This document shows positions 10,489 to 20,475 of a stretch of DNA of 64,000 nucleotides, one piece after another. The notes below the pieces were generated by a model, which did not search any database, was not told the DNA's origin, and saw only the letters and a list, made by a program, of their open reading frames with translations. This DNA comes from Mobilibacterium timonense (GTDB lineage: Bacteria; Bacillota; Clostridia; Peptostreptococcales; Anaerovoracaceae), in contig NZ_FUHN01000007.1 of assembly GCF_900155555.1 (NCBI RefSeq), positions 1 to 64,000 of the forward strand, in the 5' to 3' direction. The first letter of the stretch is position 1; each line of letters opens with the position of its first letter. A program made the translations under genes and the position numbers.

Positions 10489-13400
10489 TTGTATTTCAAG
10501 AGATTAGAGATCCAGGGATTCAAGTCCTTTGCTGATCCGGTCACGATAGATCTGAATGAAGGGGTGACCTGCATCGTGGGGCCTAACGGCAGCGGCAAGT
10601 CGAACATCTCTGACGCCCTGAGATGGGTGGTCGGAGAGACCAGCGCCAAGCAGCTGAGAGGCGGCAAGATGGAGGACGTGATCTTCGCAGGTACGGCTTC
10701 GAGAAAGCCGAAGGGGATGGCAGAGGTGACACTGGTCATCGACAATGAAGACGGATCTCTTCCTCTGGAGTACAGAGAAGTTGCCGTCACACGGAGGATG
10801 TACAGGTCAGGAGAGACGGAATACCTGATCAACGGAAACCCCGCACGCCTTCGCGACATAAAAGAACTTTTCATGGACACAGGCATAGGAGTGGATGGAT
10901 ACTCCATCATCGGCCAGGGCAAGATCGCGGACATCGTATCCACCAAGCCGGAGAACCGGAGGGAGATATTCGAGGAGGCAGCGGGCATCGTACTGTACAA
11001 GAACCGCAAGTCCGACGCCATGAGGAAGCTCAACTCCGCGTCTGAGAACCTGGACAGGGTAAAGGACATAATCGACGAGATCGAGGGCAGGCTCGGAGGC
11101 CTCAAGGAGGATTCCGAGAAGGCCAAGGAGTTCCTCAAGATAAGAGAGCGGTATAATTACCTGTCGGTCAACATCATACTCCACAGCATAGAAGGGCTGG
11201 TGAGCTCTGTGGAAAAGGGGCGCCAGGAGCTCGAGTCGGTGCAGGAGGACTATGACAGCGCCATCGCCATGAGAGAGGAGCTGGAGGAAAAGCTCAGCTC
11301 CATCCGCGACGAGGAGAGCCGCATCAGCGACGAGAGCCAGGAGGCGAATGACCTTCTGCTCCAGAAGATAAAGGATCTTAACACGGTAAACAGCAGGGGT
11401 CAGATCAACAAGGAGAGGTTTTCTTCGATCGCCAGAGACGTGGAGCGCCTCGGAGATTCGATCAGGGACGCGGAGACGAGACTGGAAGCGGAGAACAGCA
11501 ATTTTCAGGAGCTGAGGACTCAGGAAAAGGAGCTGAACGATGCGAAGGATGCCGCCGACCGTGCGTACCGTGAGGCCGCAGGGCGGGTAGAAGCACATAA
11601 GGAAAAGATAAAGATACTGGAAGGCCAGATAGACAGAGATCAGGACAGGATCATCGAGATCGGCAAGATGAGGGCCTCCAGGAAAGCAGAGATACAGACT
11701 CTATCCAACTACAGGGAGACGCTGATCCAGCGCCGCCAGAGGATGGTGGAAGAACACCAGAGCAGGGACGGCGCTCAGGGAGAGACCATCAAGAGGGTCG
11801 AAGAGGCGCAGAAGAGGCTCCAGGAAAAGGAAGATGAGCTGAAGTCCCTCGGCGATTCCTACGACGAGACCGAGAAGCGGCTGATGAACGCGAGAAACGA
11901 CCTGAACAGGCTGGCATCGCAGGCAGAGGATCTTTCCATGTCCATCGGCCGGAGCATCTCAAGAAAGAACACCATCGAGGAGATGGAGAACAACTATCAG
12001 GGGTATAATAACGGTGTGAGAGCGCTGATGCAGGCCGGCGGCAGAGGCATCATCGGGACCGTGTCGGACCTCATCACCGTGCCTGACGGTTACGAGCTCG
12101 CCGTGGAGACGGCACTGGGAAGCCAGCTTCAGAACATCGTCTGCGAAGACGATGCCGCTGCTAAGGCCGGCGTGAACTGGCTCAAGAAAAACAGAGCAGG
12201 AAGAGCCACGTTCCTTCCAATAAGCTCCATAAGGGGCAGCTACAGGAGCGTGAGCGGCAGAGTGGAAAACGCCCCGGGATTCCTGGGAATAGCGGCAGAC
12301 AAGGTCTCCGCCGAGAAGCGCTTTGACGAGATCGTGGATTTTCTTCTGGGAAGGGTGATCCTGGCCGATACCATGGACAACGCTGTGGCCATGTCAAAGC
12401 TCGACCTTAGGGGTATGAGGATAGTGACCCTCGATGGAGAGGTCATCTCCGCCAGCGGTTCCATTACCGGAGGGCGGTACAAGAATGCCACGGCGAACAT
12501 ACTCGGCAGGAAGAAAGAAATAGAGGACCTGGAAAAGAAAATCCTCGCGATGAAGGAGGAACTCGGCGGCCTGAGGAAGACAAGAGAAGAGAGAGAACTT
12601 GAGGCCGGGAAACTGGCTCAGTCGAGAAGGGATCTCAGAGAGAGGATCCAGCAGGAAGAGCTGGAGGCTCAGTCGCTGAGGTCTGACCTCAACCATGCGA
12701 GAGAGCTCCAGAAGGAGGCGGAGAACACCGCCGGCAGATTTGCCCAGGAGAGGGACATGATCACCAGGGATATCAATGACACAGAGGCCAGGATATCCCA
12801 GTATCAGGATAACGTGGAGGCTTACACTAAAGAGTCTGAAGACCTTGAGTCTCAGGTTGAGGAGTTCACCGCACAGGTAGAGGAATACCAGGAGGTGGCA
12901 GAGTCCGACAGCGGTGAGATAAATAGGTGCAGGATGGACGTGAGGGAACAGGAGACGAGGATCCTGGGCCTCAACGAGCTCATCGAAAGAGTCAGAGATA
13001 CCATCATGACCCTGGAGACCAGGAGAGATGACGCTGCCGAGGAGAAGGCTCAGCTGGAGGAGGAGCAGAGGCTCCTTTCGGATAACAGGCAGGAATCCGC
13101 AGAAGAAAGAGAAAGGCTCGCTGCCGAGAAGACCGCGCTTGAAGAAAAGCTTCGGACACTTGCAGGTGAAAAGGAAGCGAGCAAGGCGGCTCAGACCGAG
13201 ACCCTCCAGAGGCAGAAGGAGAACAACAAGTCCATAGACACCCTGGGCGACAGGAAGTACAAGCTGGAAGTGAAGAATGCAAAGAACGAGACGCTTTTCC
13301 AGGCCCAGAAGGACAAGCTTTGGAACGACTTCGAGATGTCCTATGCAGAAGCCCTGGACATGAAGGACGAGGATTTCGCGATTACCTCCGGAAACAAGGA

Positions 13401-14043
13401 GGCCAGGGAGATCCGTCTCCGCATGGCCGAGCTGGGAGACGTAAACGTTTCCGCCATCGAGGAATACGAAAAAGTCAGCAAGCGGTATGAGTTCATGACC
13501 GCTCAGGCGGCCGACATAGAAGAATCCATGAAGGAGCTCAGCAGGATAATCTCCAACATGGACTCCACAATTAAGAAAAACTTTAAGGAGACATTCGACA
13601 AAGTTGTGGTAAACTTCGATGAAAGCTTCAGGAAGCTGTTCGGAGGAGGCACAGCCGAGCTGCGGCTCGAGGACGAGTCGGATCCTCTCAGATCCGGAAT
13701 CGAGATCAGCGCCCAGCCTCCGGGGAAGAAACTGAAGAACATCAACCTGATGTCCGGAGGGGAGAAGACTCTCACAGCCGTGGCACTGATGTTTGCGGTA
13801 CTCAAGGCCAAGCCGACGCCATTCTGTATCCTGGACGAGGTGGAAGCTGCCCTGGATGAGGCAAATATAGAACGTTTCAGCGATTACCTGAAGGAGTTCG
13901 ACGGCATCCAGTTCGCCCTGATCACACACCAGAAGGCCACGATGGAGCATGCGGATGTTCTCTATGGTATAACCATGCCTGAACAGGGTGTATCGAGAGT
14001 ACTGTCTCTTAAGCTGGGGGACGATTTTGATCCTGTGGCTTAA
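10489..14043 (+). CDS. smc: chromosome partition ATPase SMC
   Basis: Core of the bacterial condensin. The N-terminal head has Walker A GPNGSGKS (residues 31-38). Long coiled coils flank a hinge around residues 500-650. The C-terminal head has the ABC signature MSGGEKTL (about 1088) and Walker B CILDEVEAALDEAN (about 1110-1125). Length 1184 is normal. The start is TTG at 10489, immediately after the rnc stop; the family N-terminus YFKRLEIQGFKSF begins there, so a later ATG is not credible. No scpA or scpB is visible in the window. Confidence 0.97.
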   Translation: MYFKRLEIQGFKSFADPVTIDLNEGVTCIVGPNGSGKSNISDALRWVVGETSAKQLRGGKMEDVIFAGTASRKPKGMAEVTLVIDNEDGSLPLEYREVAVTRRMYRSGETEYLINGNPARLRDIKELFMDTGIGVDGYSIIGQGKIADIVSTKPENRREIFEEAAGIVLYKNRKSDAMRKLNSASENLDRVKDIIDEIEGRLGGLKEDSEKAKEFLKIRERYNYLSVNIILHSIEGLVSSVEKGRQELESVQEDYDSAIAMREELEEKLSSIRDEESRISDESQEANDLLLQKIKDLNTVNSRGQINKERFSSIARDVERLGDSIRDAETRLEAENSNFQELRTQEKELNDAKDAADRAYREAAGRVEAHKEKIKILEGQIDRDQDRIIEIGKMRASRKAEIQTLSNYRETLIQRRQRMVEEHQSRDGAQGETIKRVEEAQKRLQEKEDELKSLGDSYDETEKRLMNARNDLNRLASQAEDLSMSIGRSISRKNTIEEMENNYQGYNNGVRALMQAGGRGIIGTVSDLITVPDGYELAVETALGSQLQNIVCEDDAAAKAGVNWLKKNRAGRATFLPISSIRGSYRSVSGRVENAPGFLGIAADKVSAEKRFDEIVDFLLGRVILADTMDNAVAMSKLDLRGMRIVTLDGEVISASGSITGGRYKNATANILGRKKEIEDLEKKILAMKEELGGLRKTREERELEAGKLAQSRRDLRERIQQEELEAQSLRSDLNHARELQKEAENTAGRFAQERDMITRDINDTEARISQYQDNVEAYTKESEDLESQVEEFTAQVEEYQEVAESDSGEINRCRMDVREQETRILGLNELIERVRDTIMTLETRRDDAAEEKAQLEEEQRLLSDNRQESAEERERLAAEKTALEEKLRTLAGEKEASKAAQTETLQRQKENNKSIDTLGDRKYKLEVKNAKNETLFQAQKDKLWNDFEMSYAEALDMKDEDFAITSGNKEAREIRLRMAELGDVNVSAIEEYEKVSKRYEFMTAQAADIEESMKELSRIISNMDSTIKKNFKETFDKVVVNFDESFRKLFGGGTAELRLEDESDPLRSGIEISAQPPGKKLKNINLMSGGEKTLTAVALMFAVLKAKPTPFCILDEVEAALDEANIERFSDYLKEFDGIQFALITHQKATMEHADVLYGITMPEQGVSRVLSLKLGDDFDPVA

Positions 14044-14067
14044 GGTGTTATAAGCAAGGAGTTACGT

Positions 14068-14964
14068 ATGGGTTTATTCAGTCAGAAGGGCACCTTCAAG
14101 AAGCTCACTGAACACATAACCAACGTCATCGTGGGAAATCCGAACATCGATGACGAGTTTTACGATGAGCTGGAGGAGTCCCTCATCATTTCGGATATAG
14201 GTGTGGACACCGCAGAGCACATAATGGAGAGGCTGAAGGAGGAGGTCAACGCCAGGTACATAACAGACCCCAAGAAGATAACGGGCGTGCTGGAGAACAT
14301 CGTGGCGGAGATCGTGGACAAGGGAGACCGGAACAGGTTCAGCCGTGAAAATCCTCTCGTGGTCCTCATGATAGGGATCAACGGAGGAGGAAAGACCACG
14401 TCCATCGGAAAGATCGCCAACATGTGTAAAAACGAAGGCAGGTCCGTCCTTCTCGCGGCGGCAGACACCTTCAGGGCCGCTGCGGCCGAGCAGCTGGAGA
14501 TCTGGGGCGACCGCGTCGGCGTGAGGGTGATAAGGCACCAGGAGGGCACAGATCCGAGCGCCGTGATCTACGACGGTATCCAGTCGGCAAAGGCCAATGA
14601 TATCGACGTGCTGATCTGCGACACAGCGGGAAGGCTCCAGAACAAGGGCAACCTCATGAAGGAGCTGGCCAAGATGAACAGAGTCATAGACAAGGAATTT
14701 CCGGAGGCGGCGAGAGAGACGCTCCTCGTGCTTGACGCCACTACGGGCAAAAACGCCGTGAGTCAGGCGAAGGAATTTTCCGAGATAGCAGACATAACAG
14801 GGATCGTACTGACAAAGATGGACGGAACGGCCAGAGGAGGCATATCCATCACCATCGCTGACGAATACGACCTGCCTATCAAGTTCGTAGGCGTTGGCGA
14901 GGGTATGGACGATCTTAAGGAGTTCGACCCTCAGGAATTTGCAGGAGGAATTTTTGATGAGTAA
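14068..14964 (+). CDS. ftsY: signal recognition particle receptor FtsY
   Basis: SRP receptor GTPase that docks ribosome-SRP complexes at the membrane. The NG domain is complete: GGGKTTSIGK (G1), DTFRAAAAEQL, DTAGR (G3), TKMDGTARGG (G4 region). The acidic N-terminal A domain is missing, giving 298 residues; short FtsY forms of this kind are common in Gram-positives. The stop overlaps the der start within ATGAGTAA, which suggests translational coupling. Confidence 0.96.
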   Translation: MGLFSQKGTFKKLTEHITNVIVGNPNIDDEFYDELEESLIISDIGVDTAEHIMERLKEEVNARYITDPKKITGVLENIVAEIVDKGDRNRFSRENPLVVLMIGINGGGKTTSIGKIANMCKNEGRSVLLAAADTFRAAAAEQLEIWGDRVGVRVIRHQEGTDPSAVIYDGIQSAKANDIDVLICDTAGRLQNKGNLMKELAKMNRVIDKEFPEAARETLLVLDATTGKNAVSQAKEFSEIADITGIVLTKMDGTARGGISITIADEYDLPIKFVGVGEGMDDLKEFDPQEFAGGIFDE

Positions 14965-16282
14965 GCCAATACTGGCCATCGTGGGCAGACCGAACGTGGG
15001 CAAATCCACATTTTTCAACAGGCTGGTAGGAGAACGCCGTGCTATCGTTGAGGATGTTCCGGGAGTCACAAGGGACAGGATCTACGGTGAATCCCAGTGG
15101 AACGGTAAGGAATTCGGTATCATAGACACCGGCGGGATCGAGCCGAGAACGGATGATCCGATACTGTCGCAGATGAGAGATCAGGCCGTGATGGCCATGG
15201 AGATGGCGGATCAGGTCATCTTCATGGTGGATGGAAAAGAAGGACTGACCTCTGCGGACACAGAGGTGGCATCGATCCTGAGGAGGACCGGTAAGCCTGT
15301 CATCCTCGTGGTGAACAAGATAGACAAGATGTCGCAGGCTGCGGACACACTGTATGATTTTTACGAGCTTGGACTGGGAGAACCGATACCGATCAGTTCC
15401 GCCAATATGCTGAACATCGGAGACCTGCTGGACGAGATCGTCGAGGGGTTCCCGGACGACCTGTACGACGGCTACGACGATGCAGTCAAGATCGCGGTGA
15501 TAGGAAAGCCAAATGTCGGGAAATCATCTCTGGTGAACAAGCTCACGGGAGAAAACCGCGTGATCGTTTCGCCGATCGCGGGTACCACCAGAGATTCCAT
15601 CGATACCCCTTTTACTTACAAGGACAGGGAGTATATACTCATTGACACAGCAGGGCTGAGAAGAAACAGCCGCATCAAGGAGAATATAGAAAAGTATTCT
15701 GTGGTCAGAGCGGTGGCCGCCGTGGAGCGCTGTGATGTCTGCATACTGATGATAGACGGAGCAGAGGGACTCACGGAGCAGGACAAGAAGATAGCCGGGA
15801 TCGCCCATGAGGCTGGCAAGGGCCTGATGGTGGTGGTAAACAAGTGGGATCTTGTGGAAAAGGAGACCAATACCATGAGGGACTACGAGAGGGAGATCAG
15901 GAGCCAGCTCCTGTTCGCCTCCTATGCTCCCGTGCTGTTCATATCGGTACTTCAGAACAAGAGGGTGTTCTCGGTGATCGACAAGGCAAGTGAGATCGCT
16001 GAAAACCGCAAGATGAGGATACCTACCAGCAAGCTGAACAGCATCATCGAGGATGCTGTTATGATGAGACAGCCGCCATCGGACAAGGGCAAGAGGCTCA
16101 AGATCTTTTACGGGACCCAGGTGGGCACTGAGCCGCCGCTGTTTTCATTCACGATCAACTCCAGGGATCTGATGCATTTCTCATATTCCAGATATCTGGA
16201 GAACAGGATCAGAGATGCATACGGATTTGAGGGGACTTCGCTGAAATTTGTCTGGAATGAAAGAAGAGGAGCTGAGGACTAA
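14957..16282 (+). CDS. der: ribosome biogenesis GTPase Der (EngA)
   Basis: Double GTPase needed for 50S assembly. Two G domains in tandem have Walker motifs GRPNVGKST (near residue 9) and GKPNVGKSS (about 182), each with DTGG or DTAG G3 motifs and NKxD G4 motifs. A C-terminal KH-like domain follows. The start ATG at 14957 follows GGAGG and lies within the last codons of ftsY. The frame extends further upstream but only inside ftsY. The plsY/gpsA start directly abuts its stop codon. Confidence 0.96.
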   Translation: MSKPILAIVGRPNVGKSTFFNRLVGERRAIVEDVPGVTRDRIYGESQWNGKEFGIIDTGGIEPRTDDPILSQMRDQAVMAMEMADQVIFMVDGKEGLTSADTEVASILRRTGKPVILVVNKIDKMSQAADTLYDFYELGLGEPIPISSANMLNIGDLLDEIVEGFPDDLYDGYDDAVKIAVIGKPNVGKSSLVNKLTGENRVIVSPIAGTTRDSIDTPFTYKDREYILIDTAGLRRNSRIKENIEKYSVVRAVAAVERCDVCILMIDGAEGLTEQDKKIAGIAHEAGKGLMVVVNKWDLVEKETNTMRDYEREIRSQLLFASYAPVLFISVLQNKRVFSVIDKASEIAENRKMRIPTSKLNSIIEDAVMMRQPPSDKGKRLKIFYGTQVGTEPPLFSFTINSRDLMHFSYSRYLENRIRDAYGFEGTSLKFVWNERRGAED

Positions 16283-19090
16283 ATGAATCTTTACGTCAAG
16301 CTTGTGTTATGCGTGGCAGCCGCGTATTTTCTCGGCAACATATCGCCGGCCACACTTGTTGGAAGGTTTTACGGCGTTGATATCAAAAAGGTTGGAAGCG
16401 GCAATGCCGGCACCACAAACGTGCTCAGGACTCTGGGCTGGGGCCCGGCGGCGATAACGCTGGTCATAGACATACTCAAGGGATACATAGCAGTAAGGCT
16501 GGGCCTGAAGGTGGACGACCTGATCGGAGGGCAGTTGTGCTTCCTCGCGGTCCTGGTGGGTCACGTGTACCCGGTGGTCTTCCACTTCAAGGGAGGCAAG
16601 GGCGTGGCTACATCGCTTGGAGCGGCCTGGGCGATCAACTGGCCGAGTGCTTTCGCAGTGCTGCTGGTGGCTGCTCTGGGAGCCGGAACATCTAAGAAGA
16701 TGTCGATAGGCTCCGTGGCGGCCTGCCTGGCATACCCGCTGCTGGTGCTTTTCTACTACCCTGTCTTTTTCCCGGTGTCGATCATCGCGGCGCTCTTTGT
16801 ACTGTTCAACCACAGGACCAACTTGCAGCGCCTGTACCGTGGAGAGGAAAAGTCCATGTCAGTGGGTGATGTGACTACCTCGGACGATGAGACCGACGAT
16901 AAGAAGGATGAGACCGTCGACAAGAAAAATGAGACCGCTGTTCTCGACGCAGGCGATGCCGACGAGCCTGACGGTGCAGAAAAGACTGAGAGCACCGCAG
17001 GGGCTGAAGGGACCGGGAGCGTTCCGGCTTCAGATGACGCTGAGGAGACGAAGGAAGAGTCAGGGGAGACCGGCGAAGAGTCCGGTGCTGCCGAGGATAC
17101 AGAAGATGCTCAGACATCAGAAGAGGTTCCGGCTTCAGAGGCGCTTGCTGAAGAAGAGGCAGAAGATATAGAAGAGAACGAAGAAGATGACGATGCTCAG
17201 GAAGACGAAGACGACCAGGAGGCCGAGGACGTTGTCAACGAGCTTGCCATGGCTGTCCAGAAGAGCATCGAGGAGATAGAGGCAGAGGAAGAGTCGGATC
17301 CTGAGACCCGTGAAGAAGGCACGTCCGACATCCAGGTACAGGAAGAGACTGCGGACGACGCACAAGCCGCACCTGAAGAAGAGCCTGAAGCGGAAGCAGC
17401 CGATGAGGAAGCTACCGAGGAAAAGCACAAGAGGGGCGGCCTGAAGGGCCTGTTCCACAGAGTGGTGAGATCAGAGGATGGCGAGGATGAGACCGAGGTC
17501 ATCCAGATGGATCCGGACGTCCACCTGGAGCCAGATGACGAGGCTGCGGACATCGAGAGCGACAGAGATCTGCAGTGGATATTCAGAGAGGCCGAGGCCG
17601 GCTCAGGAAACGGTGGCAGGGAAGAGAACAAGTACGAAAAGAATGACGAAAAGCCTGTGACATACGGGCTTTCCGAGACGGTCGCGAAAGGACTTTCCCA
17701 GATCGACGGGCCGGTGAAGGGCACCGTTGCCATGATAGCCAGGGGAGAGTCAGCCCCTAGGCCATCAGACGCTACGGCCATCTATTACGGTATGCCGAAG
17801 CATCCGGGATATGTTCCAAGAAAAGAGACTCTCGCTGCAGCGGATGGAGATCATATTACCGCAGATGCGTCCGGGAGCATTGAGGACGAAAACGCCTCAG
17901 AGCGTCCGGTACCTGTATCGGTCGCTACCGATGACCATCCGGATGCATCCGATGTGAACGACGGAGATTTTGCAGAATTCGACCAGCTGGTGGAGGAAGC
18001 AAGGAGAGAGGCCGAGGCAAAGAAGGCCGCCGAGTCCAGGATCGTTCCTGTCGACTACTATAAAGGACAGAAGAAAAAGAAAAAGCCTGTGAGCGAGAGG
18101 CGCAAGATCGCATTCATCGGAAACGGCAGCTTCGGTACGGCGCTGGCCAACCTCCTGGCTCAGAACGGCCACACGGTCACCATGTGGGGAAGAGACAAGG
18201 AATATCTGAACCAGATGAGAGAGACCAGGGTGAACAGCAAGTACCTGCCTGAGATAATCCTTTCCAGCAGCCTGAGGTTCACTCACAACCTCAAGACTGC
18301 CGTCCACGGCAAGGATCTGGTGGTATTTGCGGTGCCTGCACAGAACTTCAGACAGGTAGCAGAGAGAGTGGCAAGACACATTTCAGGAGATTCCATCGTC
18401 GTCAACCTGGCGAAGGGCATCGAGACGCAGACGAACATGACGATGTCTCAGATCGCAGAGGAGATCATGCCTGACAGCCGTTACGTGGTCCTCAGCGGAC
18501 CATCTCACGCGGAGGAGATCGGGAAGAACAAACCGGCAACGGTCGTGGTCGCTTCCAAGGATGAAGCTGCGGCAAAGACGGTACAGGACATCTTCATGTC
18601 AGAAAAATTCAGAGTTTACACGAGTGACGACGTTCTCGGTGTGGAACTCGGAGGAGCTCTCAAGAACGTCATCGCCATAGGAACCGGTATCTCGGATGGC
18701 ATGGGCTTCGGAGACAACGCCAGGTCCGCCATCATGACGAGGGGCATTCACGAGATGACCAGACTGGGAGTCAAACTGGGAGCCAAAGGAGAGACATTCT
18801 CGGGCCTGTCCGGCATCGGTGATCTCATGGTCACCTGTGATTCCCAGCTCTCCAGGAACAGGAGATGCGGCATCATGATAGGTCAGGGCGTTAAGCCTGA
18901 CGATGCCGTGAAGCAGATAGGAACAGTAGAGGGATTCTATACTGTCGATGCCGCCTGTAAGCTGGCAGAGAAGGCAGGAGTGGAGATGCCTATAACTCAG
19001 GCGGTGAACAAGGTCATCAGAGGAGAAATCGCCCCTGACAGGGCACTGGAGCTCCTGATGGGAAGAGACAAGAAAGACGAACGGATATAG
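16283..19090 (+). CDS. PlsY-GpsA fusion: G3P acyltransferase + G3P dehydrogenase
   Basis: One uninterrupted frame of 935 residues. Residues 1-194 are PlsY, a membrane acyltransferase using acyl-phosphate, with motifs GSGNAGTTN, FKGGKGVAT and NHRTNLQRL and several transmembrane helices. Residues about 195-606 form a Glu/Asp-rich, low-complexity, presumably disordered linker. Residues 607-935 are GpsA, with the nucleotide-binding motif GNGSFG, SGPSHAEE, the catalytic lysine region GGALKNVIAIGTG, and the normal C-terminus. GpsA reduces dihydroxyacetone phosphate to sn-glycerol-3-phosphate, which PlsY acylates, so consecutive steps sit on one chain tethered to the membrane. No stop, frame shift or convincing internal start was seen between the modules. 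It abuts der and miaB with no spacing. Confidence 0.93.
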   Translation: MNLYVKLVLCVAAAYFLGNISPATLVGRFYGVDIKKVGSGNAGTTNVLRTLGWGPAAITLVIDILKGYIAVRLGLKVDDLIGGQLCFLAVLVGHVYPVVFHFKGGKGVATSLGAAWAINWPSAFAVLLVAALGAGTSKKMSIGSVAACLAYPLLVLFYYPVFFPVSIIAALFVLFNHRTNLQRLYRGEEKSMSVGDVTTSDDETDDKKDETVDKKNETAVLDAGDADEPDGAEKTESTAGAEGTGSVPASDDAEETKEESGETGEESGAAEDTEDAQTSEEVPASEALAEEEAEDIEENEEDDDAQEDEDDQEAEDVVNELAMAVQKSIEEIEAEEESDPETREEGTSDIQVQEETADDAQAAPEEEPEAEAADEEATEEKHKRGGLKGLFHRVVRSEDGEDETEVIQMDPDVHLEPDDEAADIESDRDLQWIFREAEAGSGNGGREENKYEKNDEKPVTYGLSETVAKGLSQIDGPVKGTVAMIARGESAPRPSDATAIYYGMPKHPGYVPRKETLAAADGDHITADASGSIEDENASERPVPVSVATDDHPDASDVNDGDFAEFDQLVEEARREAEAKKAAESRIVPVDYYKGQKKKKKPVSERRKIAFIGNGSFGTALANLLAQNGHTVTMWGRDKEYLNQMRETRVNSKYLPEIILSSSLRFTHNLKTAVHGKDLVVFAVPAQNFRQVAERVARHISGDSIVVNLAKGIETQTNMTMSQIAEEIMPDSRYVVLSGPSHAEEIGKNKPATVVVASKDEAAAKTVQDIFMSEKFRVYTSDDVLGVELGGALKNVIAIGTGISDGMGFGDNARSAIMTRGIHEMTRLGVKLGAKGETFSGLSGIGDLMVTCDSQLSRNRRCGIMIGQGVKPDDAVKQIGTVEGFYTVDAACKLAEKAGVEMPITQAVNKVIRGEIAPDRALELLMGRDKKDERI

Positions 19091-20413
19091 ATGAGGGGAT
19101 CAGAAAAAACTTATAAGATCATAACTTTTGGATGCCAGATGAACGAGCACGACTCCGAGAACATCGGAGGAATGCTGGAGGCTGCGGGTTACGCAGAGGC
19201 GGATTCACCAGATGTTGCGGACGTCGTGGTGATGAACACCTGCAGCGTCAGAGAGCATGCCGACAAGAGGTTTTTCGGCATGCTTGGCCAGTTCAAAAAG
19301 AGAAAAGAAGAGGATCCGGATTTTATCATGTGCGTCTGCGGGTGCATGCCACAGCAGCCGAGGATCATCAGGGAGATCCGTGAGCATTTCGCCTGGACCG
19401 ACATCGTTTTCGGTACACAGACCATCGGCGACTTTCCAGAGCTCCTGAGAAAGCGAATAGAGACGGGGAAAAAGCAGTTCTCCATCGTCGACAACAGCCA
19501 GGAGATACCTGAGGAACAGGGTGCCAAGAGACTGTATAAGTTCAAGGCCCTCATTAACATCACATACGGCTGCAACAACTTCTGCACCTACTGCATCGTT
19601 CCGTATACCAGAGGTCGGGAGAAGAGCAGGACCATCGAGGATGTGGTGAAGGAGGCCAGGGCCCTGGCAGACGACGGTGTCGTTGAGGTGATGCTCCTAG
19701 GGCAGAACGTGAACTCCTTCAGGGATCCAAACGGAGGGAGCTTCGCAGATCTCATAAGGGAGATAAACGACATTCCCGGTATCCGGAGGATCCGCTTCAT
19801 GACGTCCCACCCGAAGGACATCTCGCCTGAGCTCATAGCCTGCTACAGGGACTGCGACAAGCTGTGCAAGCAGATACACCTGCCTGTTCAGTCAGGGAGC
19901 GACAGGATCCTGAAAAGGATGAACCGCCACTACGACAGGGAGCGGTATCTCGGGGTGGTGAAGGATCTCCGCAGGGTCTGCCCGGACATCGCGATAAGCA
20001 CCGACATCATCGTAGGTTTCCCCGGAGAGACCGAAGAGGACTTCCGGGACACTCTCAGCCTGGTGGATCAGGTAGGATACGATTCAGCCTTCACCTTCAT
20101 TTATTCCAAGAGGGAAGGCACTCCGGCCGCCATGTTCCCGGACCAGGTGCCCGAGGACGTGAAGCACGCCAGACTGATCGAGCTCAACGAGCATATCAAC
20201 GCAGGCGCTCTCAGGAAAAATCAGACCTACGTTGGAAAGACGTATGAAGTCCTCTGCGAGGGCAGAAGCACGAAAAACGACGGAGCGTGGGCCGGAAGGA
20301 CCGATGATTTCAAGCTGGTGAATTTTCAAGGAGGCCGCGACGTCACAGGCAGGATGGTGGATGTGGAGATCACATCTGCAAAGACTTTCAGCCTCGACGG
20401 GAGGCTCGTTTAA
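19091..20413 (+). CDS. miaB: tRNA-2-methylthio-N6-dimethylallyladenosine synthase MiaB
   Basis: Radical-SAM methylthiotransferase acting on i6A37 of tRNAs. The N-terminal UPF0004 domain has its three cluster cysteines in FGCQMNEHDS, MNTCSVREHA and CVCGCMP. The radical-SAM motif is CNNFCTYC. A TRAM domain closes the protein (about residues 375-440). Length 440 is typical. It starts right after the stop of plsY/gpsA with only a weak ribosome binding site, suggesting coupled translation. Confidence 0.96.
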   Translation: MRGSEKTYKIITFGCQMNEHDSENIGGMLEAAGYAEADSPDVADVVVMNTCSVREHADKRFFGMLGQFKKRKEEDPDFIMCVCGCMPQQPRIIREIREHFAWTDIVFGTQTIGDFPELLRKRIETGKKQFSIVDNSQEIPEEQGAKRLYKFKALINITYGCNNFCTYCIVPYTRGREKSRTIEDVVKEARALADDGVVEVMLLGQNVNSFRDPNGGSFADLIREINDIPGIRRIRFMTSHPKDISPELIACYRDCDKLCKQIHLPVQSGSDRILKRMNRHYDRERYLGVVKDLRRVCPDIAISTDIIVGFPGETEEDFRDTLSLVDQVGYDSAFTFIYSKREGTPAAMFPDQVPEDVKHARLIELNEHINAGALRKNQTYVGKTYEVLCEGRSTKNDGAWAGRTDDFKLVNFQGGRDVTGRMVDVEITSAKTFSLDGRLV

Positions 20414-20420
20414 GGAACAG

Positions 20421-20470
20421 CTGTCAGAAGACAGTCCGCGGGCACAGCCCGCACCGGTAGGGAGGCCGGT
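20421..20470 (+). promoter_or_regulatory. three tandem small hairpins; third holds the next gene's SD in its loop
   Basis: Three perfect hairpins follow each other: CTGTC/GACAG (20421-20434), GCGGGC/GCCCGC (20438-20452) and ACCGG/CCGGT (20453-20470). The loop of the third is TAGGGAGG, which contains the ribosome binding site of the TTG-started protease gene at 20476. No T tract follows, so this looks like an mRNA stability or translation-control element rather than a terminator. Function is inference. Confidence 0.45.
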
Positions 20471-20475
20471 ATCTA

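Noticed and set aside
12394-13950. 518-codon open frame antisense to smc
   Set aside because: Same codon-bias effect opposite coiled-coil sequence; the smc frame is certain.
18089-18110. Internal GTG start giving a separate GpsA
   Set aside because: The GTG before the GpsA module has only AGGACAG about 20 nt upstream, too far for normal initiation; the fusion frame is open throughout.
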